From CAJQQY01 sp964352225 (GTDB lineage: Bacteria > Bacteroidota > Bacteroidia > Chitinophagales > Saprospiraceae): a stretch of DNA of 32,720 bases. This document shows, piece by piece, positions 8,095 to 15,268 of the stretch; position 1 is the first letter of the stretch, and each line of letters starts with the position of its first letter. The notes below the pieces were generated by a model, which searched no databases, was not told where the DNA came from, and worked only from the letters and a program-made list of their open reading frames with translations. The position numbers were made by a program, and so were the translations under genes. The stretch is taken from contig CAYGRM010000027.1 of NCBI GenBank assembly GCA_964352225.1, forward strand, positions 1 to 32,720, given 5' to 3'.

Positions 8095-8651
8095 ATTGCA
8101 ACTCGGATTCTAAATTTGTTAACTAAGATTTTTTGTAACTCTTTTCTAGCGTTCGACAGATGCCATTTGGAAGTACCATCGCTGATGCCTAATTTATCAC
8201 CAATTTCTTGATGTTTATATCCATCAATGACATACATACAAAATACAGTTCTGCTAGAAGGGGGTAACATTTGAATAGCTTTGTAAAGATCTTCGGTAGC
8301 AAGGTTGTCAATTGCATCATTGTTGATGCTGGTTTCTTTTTCGCTATTGAGGTCGATCACTTTTTTGTAAGTGATTTGTTTTCTTACGTGATCGATGGAA
8401 GTATTAAAAACAATTCGAGCAATCCAACCTGCAAAAGTTCCAGGTTCTTTGAATTGGTGAATATTAGTAAACACTTTAAAAAAAGCCATATTTAAAACTT
8501 CTGTGGCTTCTTCTCGGTGACTGGTGTAACGCATACAGATACCCAACATTTTCCCAAAATATCTTTGGTAAACGTACTTCTGAGCTAACGGATGTTCTTT
8601 CCGACAGCCCAAAATAAGATCCTGCTCGCTACTTTGTGGTGTAAATTTCAT
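8091..8651 (-). CDS. ECF-type RNA polymerase sigma factor
   Basis: 186 residues. Sigma region 2 spans about 15-85 ('LAQKYVYQRYFGKMLGICMRYTSHREEATEVLNMAFFKVF' and 'GTFAGWIARIVFNTSIDHVRK'). Region 4 spans about 118-175 ('IQMLPPSSRTVFCMYVIDGYKHQEIGDKLGISDGTSKWHLSNARKEL'), with the helix-turn-helix at 'HQEIGDKLGISDGTSKWHL'. No region 3, as usual for ECF factors. It directs core polymerase to specific promoters; its targets are not visible here. It is followed, with a 4-bp overlap, by the membrane-anchored gene that probably restrains it. The start at 8651 gives the standard N-terminus 'SSEQDLILGCRKEHPLAQ'. A strong hairpin lies ~70 nt upstream. Confidence 0.92.
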   Translation of the reverse strand: MKFTPQSSEQDLILGCRKEHPLAQKYVYQRYFGKMLGICMRYTSHREEATEVLNMAFFKVFTNIHQFKEPGTFAGWIARIVFNTSIDHVRKQITYKKVIDLNSEKETSINNDAIDNLATEDLYKAIQMLPPSSRTVFCMYVIDGYKHQEIGDKLGISDGTSKWHLSNARKELQKILVNKFRIRVAI

Positions 8652-9034
8652 TTTTTCGATTGTCGCTTATATCAACGTTTTGACCCTAAAATAAGGTTGG
8701 GTTGATTTTAGAAAAAAAACGAATTACGAACTATTCGCAACAATTTACGAGTTGTTGAGCATAGTTCGCAATTACGATTTCTTTTTTTTAAATAGGTAAT
8801 CTGAAAAGCCTTTTGAATTATTCCTCTAGGACGAGTTTTTGTTTAGCTTTAATATTATGTTCTGTTAAGCCTAGAGTAATTGATTTTTGGAAATGTGTTT
8901 TTTGTTTGAATCTAAGATATGTGGATTGGGCAATTTAGTTGCCTTTTTGAAACTGATTTAACCTTGTTTTAATATTGTTAAGTGGATTTTAACACTTGTT
9001 TAAGAGACTATTGGGAAAAACGGGTATTGGAATT
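8652..9034. other. Gene-free region upstream of the ECF sigma operon
   Basis: About 380 bp with no supportable ORF. It holds the hairpin at 8722-8773 and should contain the sigma operon promoter (leftward), which I could not define. The rest is AT-rich and unremarkable up to the long palindrome beginning at 9035. Confidence 0.5.
8712..8784. terminator. 22-bp-stem hairpin, terminator-like on both strands
   Basis: 8722-8743 pairs with 8752-8773 (19 of 22 positions) around an 8-nt loop. A run of eight A precedes it, which reads as T8 after the hairpin on the minus strand, and a T8 run (ATTTCTTTTTTTTA) follows on the plus strand. On the minus strand it lies ~70 nt ahead of the sigma start, so it either insulates that operon or attenuates it. 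Confidence 0.6.
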
Positions 9035-9307
9035 CTTTTGCCACAGACTTTTGATGACTTTAAATATTGGTTCTAGATGAATTCATTTGGTCATTTATAA
9101 AAAGTTATTGAGTTATTGATTATTAAGTTATTTCCAAAAGGGTACTTTTATAGATTGTACGAGTAATAACTCATTAACCAATAACTCAATAACCGAATGA
9201 AATCATCTTGAGCCTAAATATTACTTTTCGTAGAGCAATTACGGGAGCTATTTTGAAGTCTGTGAAAAGTCATAAAAAAGTCTGTGGCAGTCTGCGGCAA
9301 AAAAAAA
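9035..9307. repeat. Composite 270-bp palindrome, dispersed repeat family copy 1
   Basis: The outer left arm (9035-9064: TTTTGCCACAGACTTTTGAT...) opposes the outer right arm (9251-9307: AGTCTGTGAAAAGTCATAAA ... AGTCTGTGGC, AGTCTGCGGC, A-run). A middle pair matches 9075-9090 with 9193-9208 (14 of 16). An inner pair matches 9104-9132 with 9165-9193 (25 of 29, GTTATTGAGTTATTG core). The right end lies directly against the stop codon of the esterase gene at 9308. The outer arms recur at 19746-19838 and 26435-26541. On the minus strand the GCCGCAGACT stem and T-run would give a terminator for the esterase gene. Confidence 0.8.
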
Positions 9308-10891
9308 TCAATTCCCAACAGTCACTTTCACAAAATCCGAAACCGTCACAAAATCAAATTCCGTATCAATATCAGGACTATCTGTAGCTACAAATCGAAA
9401 AACATATTCCCCATCTTCCGAAAAAGTAGCAGAAGTAGCGTAAGAAGTAGGAGAGGAGGTGAATGTAACTTTTCCAGGTCCTTCGACGACCATCCATTTG
9501 GCAGGTAAATTGGTCAATGCAGTACCATTATAAGTAACATTGGCAGAGAAATTAGCTGTCCCACCTGAAGGAATAGAAAAATCTGCATTAGAAGTCACAT
9601 CATAACCAGTCGTATTTGGAGTCCAGGGAAATGGATTATTTTGCATTGCTGGAAAAATATTTCTCCAAAATTCAGAACGTAAAACATAAAAATCACTAGG
9701 ACTTTCGTGCCCCAAACGAAGACTATGCAAAGTGATTTCTTTTTCTCGAAATTGATTGATGGCAGTATAAATAGTTTCCAAAGGACTAATGGTATCTGCA
9801 TAACTTATAAAACTATATGCTGGCCCTTTGAACCGCTTCGCAAAAAATATCCCATCATAATATTTTGAAGCATTCAAAGTAGAATCTTCATGCGAAATAT
9901 TTCCCCAAGATCCTCGCGAGTCTCGAATAAACAGGGGCAAACCTGCTGGTCGATCCCAGCGATGTCCTGCATGACCACATAGTGCAGAAACGGTTTGCAC
10001 CAAACATTTCACTCGCTGATCCACCCCCGCAGTCATCAATGCCAAACCACCTCCTTGACTAATTCCAACCACGCCCATATCCGTTCCATTAAAATCACTC
10101 CGGGTAAAAATGTAATCAATCGCTCGCATGGCACCTGCAATCGAATGTTTGTAATAATATAGATCAGGATTAGAAATATCCGTCGGTTCGTATGAATTTG
10201 GATCAATTTCATCAGGCTCCGCTTCATGAATATTGATGCTAATGGAAAGTGCGCCTCCCCATTCTGCAATATTAGTTTCAGGTACACAAATATTTCCAAT
10301 AAATCCAAAAGGCGGTAAAGTTAACATGGCAGGGTAGGGTGGCGAGATGCCTTTGGGAATAGAAATATAACCATAAACTCTTCGGTTATTAATATTGCCT
10401 AAATTGATTCGGTAAGTTTCACTCAAACTCGTACTGTCGAGAAAAGTCAAAACTGGATCAATCGGGACAGTAGCTAATTCCGCTTTTACGCCATCCCAAA
10501 AACTATCAAAATCTGCTGGCTCATCCACATATCCTTGCAAATCATATTTTGAAAAAATTGCACCACCAACAATTGAAATACTACCTTGAGTGGCTCGGCA
10601 AAGTACACTTCCTGGTTCTTCCAAAGTGAAAGGAATTTTTGCAGGAACTCCAGGGTTGACGATGATTTTGCCAGTTTTTAATGGCGGAGTTTTAGGATCA
10701 AAACGAATGATATACGATACCTCGCCCCCAGTATCAGAAATTACCTCGAAGTACATCATTTCTCCTGCTTCATAAGTTGCATCAGAGCGACTTGCATTCA
10801 CTTGCAATTGCGCAAAAATTGGTGCCGACATTCCAATGAAAATCAACAAAAGACTTATTTGCCAAAAGTTTTTATCTATAAAAGAGTACAT
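9308..10891 (-). CDS. Secreted acetylxylan-esterase-like alpha/beta hydrolase
   Basis: 527 residues. Signal peptide 1-27 (ends PIFA-Q). Residues 30-110 form an all-beta N-terminal domain. The catalytic alpha/beta-hydrolase part, ~118-415, matches the acetyl xylan esterase (AXE1) family: 'DEPADFDSFWDGVKAEL' at 123-139, nucleophile Ser278 in GISQGG, probable acid Asp366 in 'SYADTISP' and His395 in 'LGHES'. AXE1 enzymes remove acetyl groups from xylan or other sugars. Residues ~425-527 are an Ig/PKD-like domain ('GPGKVTFTSSPTSYATSATF', 'GEYVFRFVATD'). There is no T9SS tail, so it is probably periplasmic. It stands alone, with no SusC/SusD or glycoside hydrolase nearby. The exact substrate is uncertain. 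Confidence 0.85.
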   Translation of the reverse strand: MYSFIDKNFWQISLLLIFIGMSAPIFAQLQVNASRSDATYEAGEMMYFEVISDTGGEVSYIIRFDPKTPPLKTGKIIVNPGVPAKIPFTLEEPGSVLCRATQGSISIVGGAIFSKYDLQGYVDEPADFDSFWDGVKAELATVPIDPVLTFLDSTSLSETYRINLGNINNRRVYGYISIPKGISPPYPAMLTLPPFGFIGNICVPETNIAEWGGALSISINIHEAEPDEIDPNSYEPTDISNPDLYYYKHSIAGAMRAIDYIFTRSDFNGTDMGVVGISQGGGLALMTAGVDQRVKCLVQTVSALCGHAGHRWDRPAGLPLFIRDSRGSWGNISHEDSTLNASKYYDGIFFAKRFKGPAYSFISYADTISPLETIYTAINQFREKEITLHSLRLGHESPSDFYVLRSEFWRNIFPAMQNNPFPWTPNTTGYDVTSNADFSIPSGGTANFSANVTYNGTALTNLPAKWMVVEGPGKVTFTSSPTSYATSATFSEDGEYVFRFVATDSPDIDTEFDFVTVSDFVKVTVGN

Positions 10892-11275
10892 AATGATTAT
10901 GGATTCAATTTCTTTTTTGAAAAAATAAAGAAAGTTTGAGATTCAAGAAGCGGTTTAGACAGGAGTATATAAGCTCAAATTTACGCTTTTTTTTAGAAAA
11001 TTAGATTTGACTTAAGTTTTTAGGAGTTAAAAAAAATGAAGGCAGAGACGAGGAGAATTTTTCTTCGAAAAATTTTAAAGCTCTGCGCCTCCCCGTCTCT
11101 GCCTTCATTTTTCTTTTAAATAAGTGAAAAATAGCTTCGTTAGTTTTCCCCAAAAAAGTTATTACAATCTTAAATAATGCCCTTCGTCGAATTTTTTCCT
11201 TGATAATTTTTATCATTGTAACTTTGTTGGACGAATTTCAAGCTTTAAAAAAACGAATCTACCTAACCAACTGTA
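10892..11275. other. Divergent intergenic region with cruciform-forming palindrome
   Basis: 384 bp between the leftward esterase and the rightward sigma factor gene. It must contain both promoters. Its centre is the palindrome at 11032-11112 (separate entry). The 'CGAAAGAAAATC' start of the sigma gene has no Shine-Dalgarno site, as usual in this phylum. Confidence 0.55.
11032..11112. repeat. Palindrome with perfect 19-bp arms
   Basis: AAAAATGAAGGCAGAGACG (11032-11050) is exactly complementary to 11094-11112. The spacer contains a smaller hairpin (AATTTTTC, loop TTC, GAAAAATT) and an AGGAG/CTCCC pair, so the whole block can fold as a cruciform. T-rich on both outer sides, so it resembles a bidirectional terminator, although it lies between divergent genes. 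Confidence 0.75.
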
Positions 11276-11830
11276 ATGTCGAAAGAAAATCTTTCTGAAA
11301 TTTTAGAGAAACTGCAATCAGATGATCAGGCTGTTTTGAAATCTTTATTTCAAGAACACTATTTATCTGTTTGCAAAAGTATCTATCGCTTTGTCAAAGA
11401 TAAATCTACTACCGAAGACATTGCACAAGATGTTTTTATTAAGTTTTGGGAAAAAAGAAAAAAACTCAATATCACTTCTTCCGTTGCAGCATACTTACAT
11501 CGAATGGGTACGAACGAAGCGATTTCTTATTTGCGCAGGCAAAAGCATTTTGAATCTGAAGAAGTCATCGAATATTCCGTTCCCAATAATTTAGTCTCAG
11601 GTGAATCCGAAATATTGCAATCCGAACTGCAAGAAAATGTAACTGAAGCCATCAATTCTCTCCCTCCCAAGTGTCGAGCTATTTTCCAACTTAGTCGTTA
11701 TGAAGAATTAACTTATAAAGAGATTGCCTCGAAATTGGATATCTCGGTCAAGACGGTGGAGAATCAAATGGGGAAAGCATTGCGGGTTTTGAGAGAAAAG
11801 TTGAGAGGGTATTTGAGTATGTTTTTTTAG
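11276..11830 (+). CDS. FecI-like ECF sigma factor
   Basis: 184 residues. Region 2 (about 22-90) contains 'TEDIAQDVFIKFWEKRKKLNI' and 'AAYLHRMGTNEAISYLRRQ'. Region 4 (about 122-172) contains 'INSLPPKCRAIFQLSRYEELTYKEIASKLDISVKTVENQM', the wording typical of the Bacteroidota-expanded sigma-70 family that pairs with FecR. The next gene is fecR-like, so the factor is probably held inactive by that membrane protein until a surface signal arrives. The intergenic space to fecR (317 bp) is unusually long and is filled by a palindrome starting at the sigma gene's stop codon. FecR has its own promoter-like motif there, which suggests that the sigma factor activates its own regulator. Confidence 0.93.
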   Translation: MSKENLSEILEKLQSDDQAVLKSLFQEHYLSVCKSIYRFVKDKSTTEDIAQDVFIKFWEKRKKLNITSSVAAYLHRMGTNEAISYLRRQKHFESEEVIEYSVPNNLVSGESEILQSELQENVTEAINSLPPKCRAIFQLSRYEELTYKEIASKLDISVKTVENQMGKALRVLREKLRGYLSMFF

Positions 11831-11832
11831 GG

Positions 11833-12074
11833 ATAGACCGCTTTTCTGTCAGAGGACAGATCATCACCTTTAGTGACTGTCAGATCGCTACGCTGCCAGA
11901 CTGACGATATTCGGTGTTAACTATATTTTAGAAATCGAAAACGTTTCGGTCTATTGACAAACAAAGCAATCTGCTGTCAGTTATCAAAAGTGTAATCGTC
12001 AGTCTGACAGCGTAGCGATCTGGCAGTAAGCGCAGCGAACGATCTGTCTTCTGTCAGCGAAGCGATCTGTCTAT
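11833..12074. repeat. REP-like 240-bp palindrome between sigma factor and fecR
   Basis: The inner arms 11879-11908 and 11995-12024 are complementary at 28 of 30 positions. The outer arms 11833-11862 and 12045-12074 also pair (ATAGAC...GACAGATC), with a 4-nt gap and about four mismatches. Short units such as GATCGCTACGCTG, GCGAAGCGATCTG and CTGTCAG recur inside, so it looks built from repeated inverted units. The left end is 2 nt after the sigma stop codon and the right end is ~20 nt before the fecR promoter-like motif. Terminator-like and possibly REP/MITE-type; no transposase seen. Confidence 0.75.
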
Positions 12075-12095
12075 AAAAAAAAATAAAAACTAAGT

Positions 12096-12124
12096 AGGGG
12101 TATTCCCCAACTCATGTCGTCATA
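12096..12124 (+). promoter_or_regulatory. Putative ECF promoter of fecR
   Basis: AGGGGT (12096-12101) and CGTCATA (12118-12124) are separated by 16 nt and end 23 nt before the fecR ATG. From memory, sequences of this form (TAGGGGT ... CGTCTTA) commonly precede fecR genes in Bacteroidota. The same pair recurs at 16353-16380. The spacing suits -35/-10 elements of an ECF sigma factor, probably the one encoded at 11276. Confidence 0.6.
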
Positions 12125-12147
12125 TTATCGCAAGGCACGAAAAGATT

Positions 12148-13146
12148 ATGAAGGAGAATAAATACATCGAACTAATTGCCCAACATCTGTCGGGAGAAAT
12201 TTCAGAGAGTGATCGAAAAGACCTCATGGAATGGGTGAATTCCGATGCCAAAAACCAAGCGTTGCTAAAAGAAACGACGCAGCTGTGGGAAATTTCTGAA
12301 GCGTATGATTCCCCTTTTGACACGAATGTAAATGAGGCTTGGGAAAAAGTAGAGCAAAAAATAGAAGTAACAAATGATTCTAAAGATTCGTCAGCCAAGA
12401 CAATCCGTTTGTCCAACTTTAAACGATTTTTACAAATAGCTGCAGTATTTTTAATAGGTGCAGTTGGGTTGTTTTTCTTTTTCCAAAATCAACAACCTGA
12501 ATTAGTTGCGTTTGATACAACCGATGAACAAACTTTAGATTTCTTTTTGCCAGATTCGAGTCGAGTGGTGCTGAATGAAAATAGTCAGCTAACTTATGAA
12601 TATTTGGAAGGAAAAAGGATGGTAACTTTAGAAGGAGAGGCTTGGTTTGATGTGCGGCATATGGATAATATTCCTTTCGAAATAGAAAGTGGTGAGGCGA
12701 AAACGGTAGTGCTTGGAACGGCATTTAATGTACGAGCTTATCCGCAAGAGGATATTATTGAAGTATCAGTTGAGCGAGGGAAAGTGGCATTTTTTGAAAA
12801 AGAAAATATCAAAAATCAACAATTTTTAGAAGCAGGAACGGAAGGTGTTTTTGATAAAGTTGAAAAAACTGAAATCAAAAAAGAGAAAAGAGAAAATGAA
12901 AATGCAATAGCATGGAAAACGATGAAGATGGATTTTAAGAATGTAGAATTGGATAAAGTTTTCGAAACATTAGAAAGGTACTTTGAAGTGAAAATAGAAG
13001 CAGATTCGAAAATTCGAAAATGTACGCTTAATGGAAATTATTCAAATCCGAAAATGGAAGATGTATTAAATTACATTAAAGCTACTTTAGGATTACAATA
13101 CAAGATCAACGGAACAAAAGTCACTATCACAGGAGAAGGTTGCTAA
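12148..13146 (+). CDS. FecR-family anti-sigma factor
   Basis: 332 residues. The N-terminal cytoplasmic part 1-90 has the sigma-binding pattern 'YIELIAQHLSGEISESDRKDLMEWVNSD'. One transmembrane helix at about 93-112 (RFLQIAAVFLIGAVGLFFFF). The periplasmic FecR domain covers about 125-220 ('LPDSSRVVLNENSQLTYEYLEGKRMVTLEGEAWFDV', 'TAFNVRAYP', 'VSVERGKVAF'). A C-terminal DUF4974 domain covers about 257-328 ('MDFKNVELDKVFETLERYFEVKI', 'CTLNGNYSNPKMEDVLNYIKATLGLQYKI'). This is the full FecR architecture at normal length. It would bind the preceding sigma factor and receive the signal from an outer-membrane protein's STN domain, here most likely the next gene, 120 bp downstream. Confidence 0.93.
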   Translation: MKENKYIELIAQHLSGEISESDRKDLMEWVNSDAKNQALLKETTQLWEISEAYDSPFDTNVNEAWEKVEQKIEVTNDSKDSSAKTIRLSNFKRFLQIAAVFLIGAVGLFFFFQNQQPELVAFDTTDEQTLDFFLPDSSRVVLNENSQLTYEYLEGKRMVTLEGEAWFDVRHMDNIPFEIESGEAKTVVLGTAFNVRAYPQEDIIEVSVERGKVAFFEKENIKNQQFLEAGTEGVFDKVEKTEIKKEKRENENAIAWKTMKMDFKNVELDKVFETLERYFEVKIEADSKIRKCTLNGNYSNPKMEDVLNYIKATLGLQYKINGTKVTITGEGC

Positions 13147-13266
13147 AAAAAAATCTAAATTGAGTTGTGTGGGCGACCGTAAAACGTAAAACGTTCAACG
13201 TCAAACAATTAAGTCAGTCAATTAAAAACAACCCTTTTCCTTTTTATAAAACCCTTAGCAACAACC

Positions 13267-14901
13267 ATGAAAAGCCATCATTGGATTTTTATTATTTGTT
13301 TACTTTTTGCGACAAATGCTTTGCTCGCACAGGTAGCTACGATGGAAAAAAGGGTGACGATTCAATATTTTAATGTGGAGTTGGAAGAAGCTTTGGAAGG
13401 AATTAGTAAAGATTATAAAGTCAATTTTACCTACAGCATTGATCGAATTTCAGTAGATCAGATTGTAAGTGCAGATGTTGAAAATACACCTTTGTCATTA
13501 GCATTAGATGAACTGTTGGAAGAAACAGATATTACTTATGCAAGCATTGGCGACCAAGTAGTATTGAAAGTTGATTTAGAAAAAAGAAAATTATTAGCAG
13601 AGCGAAGAGCACAGCAAAAAGCAGTTTCAATATCTGAACCTCCAAAGTGGGTAAAGCAAAATGAGACCATGCCTTTACAAATTGCTAATTTTCACAGCCC
13701 AACTAAATATTTGGAAGAGCCAGCATATGAAATGGGGATTTATCCAGTTTGGTCTCCGTTTTTTTATAACACAACATTGGAGGAGGAAGTAGAATTTTTT
13801 GTAGATGATATCTTTGGTGAAACTGCTGAAGGAGAAAAGTTAGCCCAAATTACGCTGTTTGGAAATGTGGGAACCAATATGAATAATAATTACAGTACCA
13901 CAAATCGAGTTTCTGCTAATATTCTTTGGGGGCACAATGGAGGTGTGAATGGAACGGAAGTCGGAGGATTAGTTAATTCAGTTGTCAATGATGTCAAAGG
14001 AATTCAAATTGCAGGTGTTGGAAATGTAGTTGGAGGAGAGGTGGAAGGAACTCAAGTTGGAGGAATTTTTAATGTTAATCGAGGAACGACTAAAGGAATT
14101 CAAGCTGCGGGAATTATCAATGTAGGAAAAGAAATAAAAGGAGTTCAAGCAGCAGGAATTTTGAATGTGGCAAGGAAAGGATCAGATGGCATCCAAGCGT
14201 CAGGAATTGGAAATGTTGCCGGGCGAGAATCGAAAGGAGGCATCCAAGCGTCAGGAATTTTTAATATCAATGGAGGAACGACGAACCTTCAAGTTGCCCC
14301 AATTTTGAATATTGGAAGAAGGGTAAAAGGTTGCCAAATTGGTTTAATCAATATTGCAGATACGATTGGTGGAGCTTCGATTGGATTGATTAATATTGTC
14401 AGAAATGGATATAATCGAGTGGAGTTTTCGGGAGCAGAAGTGCTTTATTTTAATGCAGAATTGAAATTGGGATCAAGAGGGTTTTATAATATTTTTCATG
14501 CAGGTTATCGACCATTGAATAGAGATGAAGGGCATTATGCTTTTGGTTATGGTTTTGGAACTTTTATCAGAACAAAGAAGAAAAGACTTTCTCATAACTT
14601 AGAGATCTTGGTAACTCAAATTAATGATATCCAAAGACCAGCAGATTTGGGTGGGACAAGTTCTAAAAAATTAAACTTGCTCAACCAATTCCGATGGGCA
14701 ATAGACTATCGAATAGGCAGACGGACAAGTTTGTTTGTTGGGCCAACATTTAATGTGATGGTTTCCAAATTGGTAGATCAAACTACTGGAGAATATGACT
14801 TAGATATTTTGCCTTACACATTTTTTGAAGAGGTAGATCCAGGTGTGAGTCCCACTTATATTGCAGGGTGGGTAGGAATAAATGCGGGGATAAGATTTTA
14901 A
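13267..14901 (+). CDS. STN-domain protein with LA_2272-type surface repeats and barrel-like end
   Basis: 544 residues. Signal peptide 1-21 (LLFATNALLA-Q). An STN (secretin/TonB short N-terminal) domain at about 28-102 contains 'FNVELEEALEGISKDYKVNFTYS' and 'NTPLSLALDELLEETDITYASIGDQVVL'. After a linker, residues ~226-378 hold about nine tandem ~20-residue repeats of the form G-x-Q-x-A-G-I-x-N-V ('KGIQAAGIINVGKEIKGVQAAG'), as in LA_2272-type surface repeat proteins. Residues 380-544 carry amphipathic strands ending in 'GINAGIRF', consistent with an outer-membrane barrel. STN domains normally contact FecR in transducer TonB-dependent receptors. Here no plug or TonB receptor follows the STN. Its position after sigma/fecR points to a signal-receiving role, which is inference. 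Confidence 0.85.
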   Translation: MKSHHWIFIICLLFATNALLAQVATMEKRVTIQYFNVELEEALEGISKDYKVNFTYSIDRISVDQIVSADVENTPLSLALDELLEETDITYASIGDQVVLKVDLEKRKLLAERRAQQKAVSISEPPKWVKQNETMPLQIANFHSPTKYLEEPAYEMGIYPVWSPFFYNTTLEEEVEFFVDDIFGETAEGEKLAQITLFGNVGTNMNNNYSTTNRVSANILWGHNGGVNGTEVGGLVNSVVNDVKGIQIAGVGNVVGGEVEGTQVGGIFNVNRGTTKGIQAAGIINVGKEIKGVQAAGILNVARKGSDGIQASGIGNVAGRESKGGIQASGIFNINGGTTNLQVAPILNIGRRVKGCQIGLINIADTIGGASIGLINIVRNGYNRVEFSGAEVLYFNAELKLGSRGFYNIFHAGYRPLNRDEGHYAFGYGFGTFIRTKKKRLSHNLEILVTQINDIQRPADLGGTSSKKLNLLNQFRWAIDYRIGRRTSLFVGPTFNVMVSKLVDQTTGEYDLDILPYTFFEEVDPGVSPTYIAGWVGINAGIRF

Positions 14902-15023
14902 TCCCTGTCCCTTGAAGGGGAACGCAAGTGGATTGTTTTGTGAAAATAAATAAACGGACAACTCAGGATTTTTAAATAAAAAATAATTTTTCGAATTACT
15001 TTTTGAACAACGAAATGACATAG

Positions 15024-15095
15024 TTTCGCTAGGTGTTTCTATGGAGTTGATGAAAATTTAGAAGAAGATTTTACATCAGCTTCATCTAGCGGAAA
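15024..15095. repeat. Imperfect inverted repeat
   Basis: TTTCGCTAGGTG (15024-15035) opposes CATCTAGCGGAAA (15083-15095). Further in, GTTGATGAAAAT opposes ATTTTACATCAGC. A hairpin of two paired blocks with a small central loop; function unknown. Confidence 0.5.
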
Positions 15096-15120
15096 ATTAA
15101 AAAGCTTTTGATTAGTTGAC

Positions 15121-15207
15121 TTTTAATATTGCTCCGGCCTACATTTTGGCAATCCGAAATTATGTTGCTTAGGGTGTTATTGCCGAAAGGTCGGAGCTAT
15201 TTTTAAT
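15121..15207. repeat. Imperfect palindrome, terminator-like
   Basis: GCTCCGGCCT (15131-15140) pairs with AGGTCGGAGC (15188-15197) at 9 of 10 positions, and TTGGCAAT (15146-15153) with ATTGCCGA (15179-15186). The flanks TTTTAATA and TATTTTTAA also pair. T-runs at both ends suggest a bidirectional terminator or a short non-autonomous element. Confidence 0.55.
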
Positions 15208-15222
15208 CAACGATATTTTATA

Positions 15223-15241
15223 ATTATGACCTAGAACTTAA
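15223..15241 (+). repeat. 19-bp direct repeat, copy 1
   Basis: ATTATGACCTAGAACTTAA, identical to 16023-16041. It ends 27 nt before the start of the small outer-membrane protein gene at 15269, and the second copy lies 118 nt after that gene's stop. The two copies flank that gene. Confidence 0.7.
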
Positions 15242-15268
15242 TTTTTTAAAGAATAAAATTTATCGAAC

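Larger units (their letters stand above)
14902..15268. other. Intergenic region with two palindromes, no gene
   Basis: 367 bp between the STN protein and the small outer-membrane protein. It contains inverted repeats at 15024-15095 and 15121-15207 (separate entries) and the first copy of a 19-bp direct repeat (15223-15241) just upstream of the next start codon. 'CCCTTGAAGGGGAACGC' near 14908 is a common-looking Bacteroidota 3'-end hairpin motif. Confidence 0.55.

Noticed and set aside
11391..11594. Alternative frame within the ECF sigma gene
   Set aside because: It overlaps an intact, well-recognised sigma factor in another frame and shows no protein features.
13175..13206. Short CGTAAAACGTAAAACG-like direct repeats before the STN gene
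   Set aside because: Only two or three degenerate units; similar AT-rich runs are common between genes in this phylum and no function can be supported.
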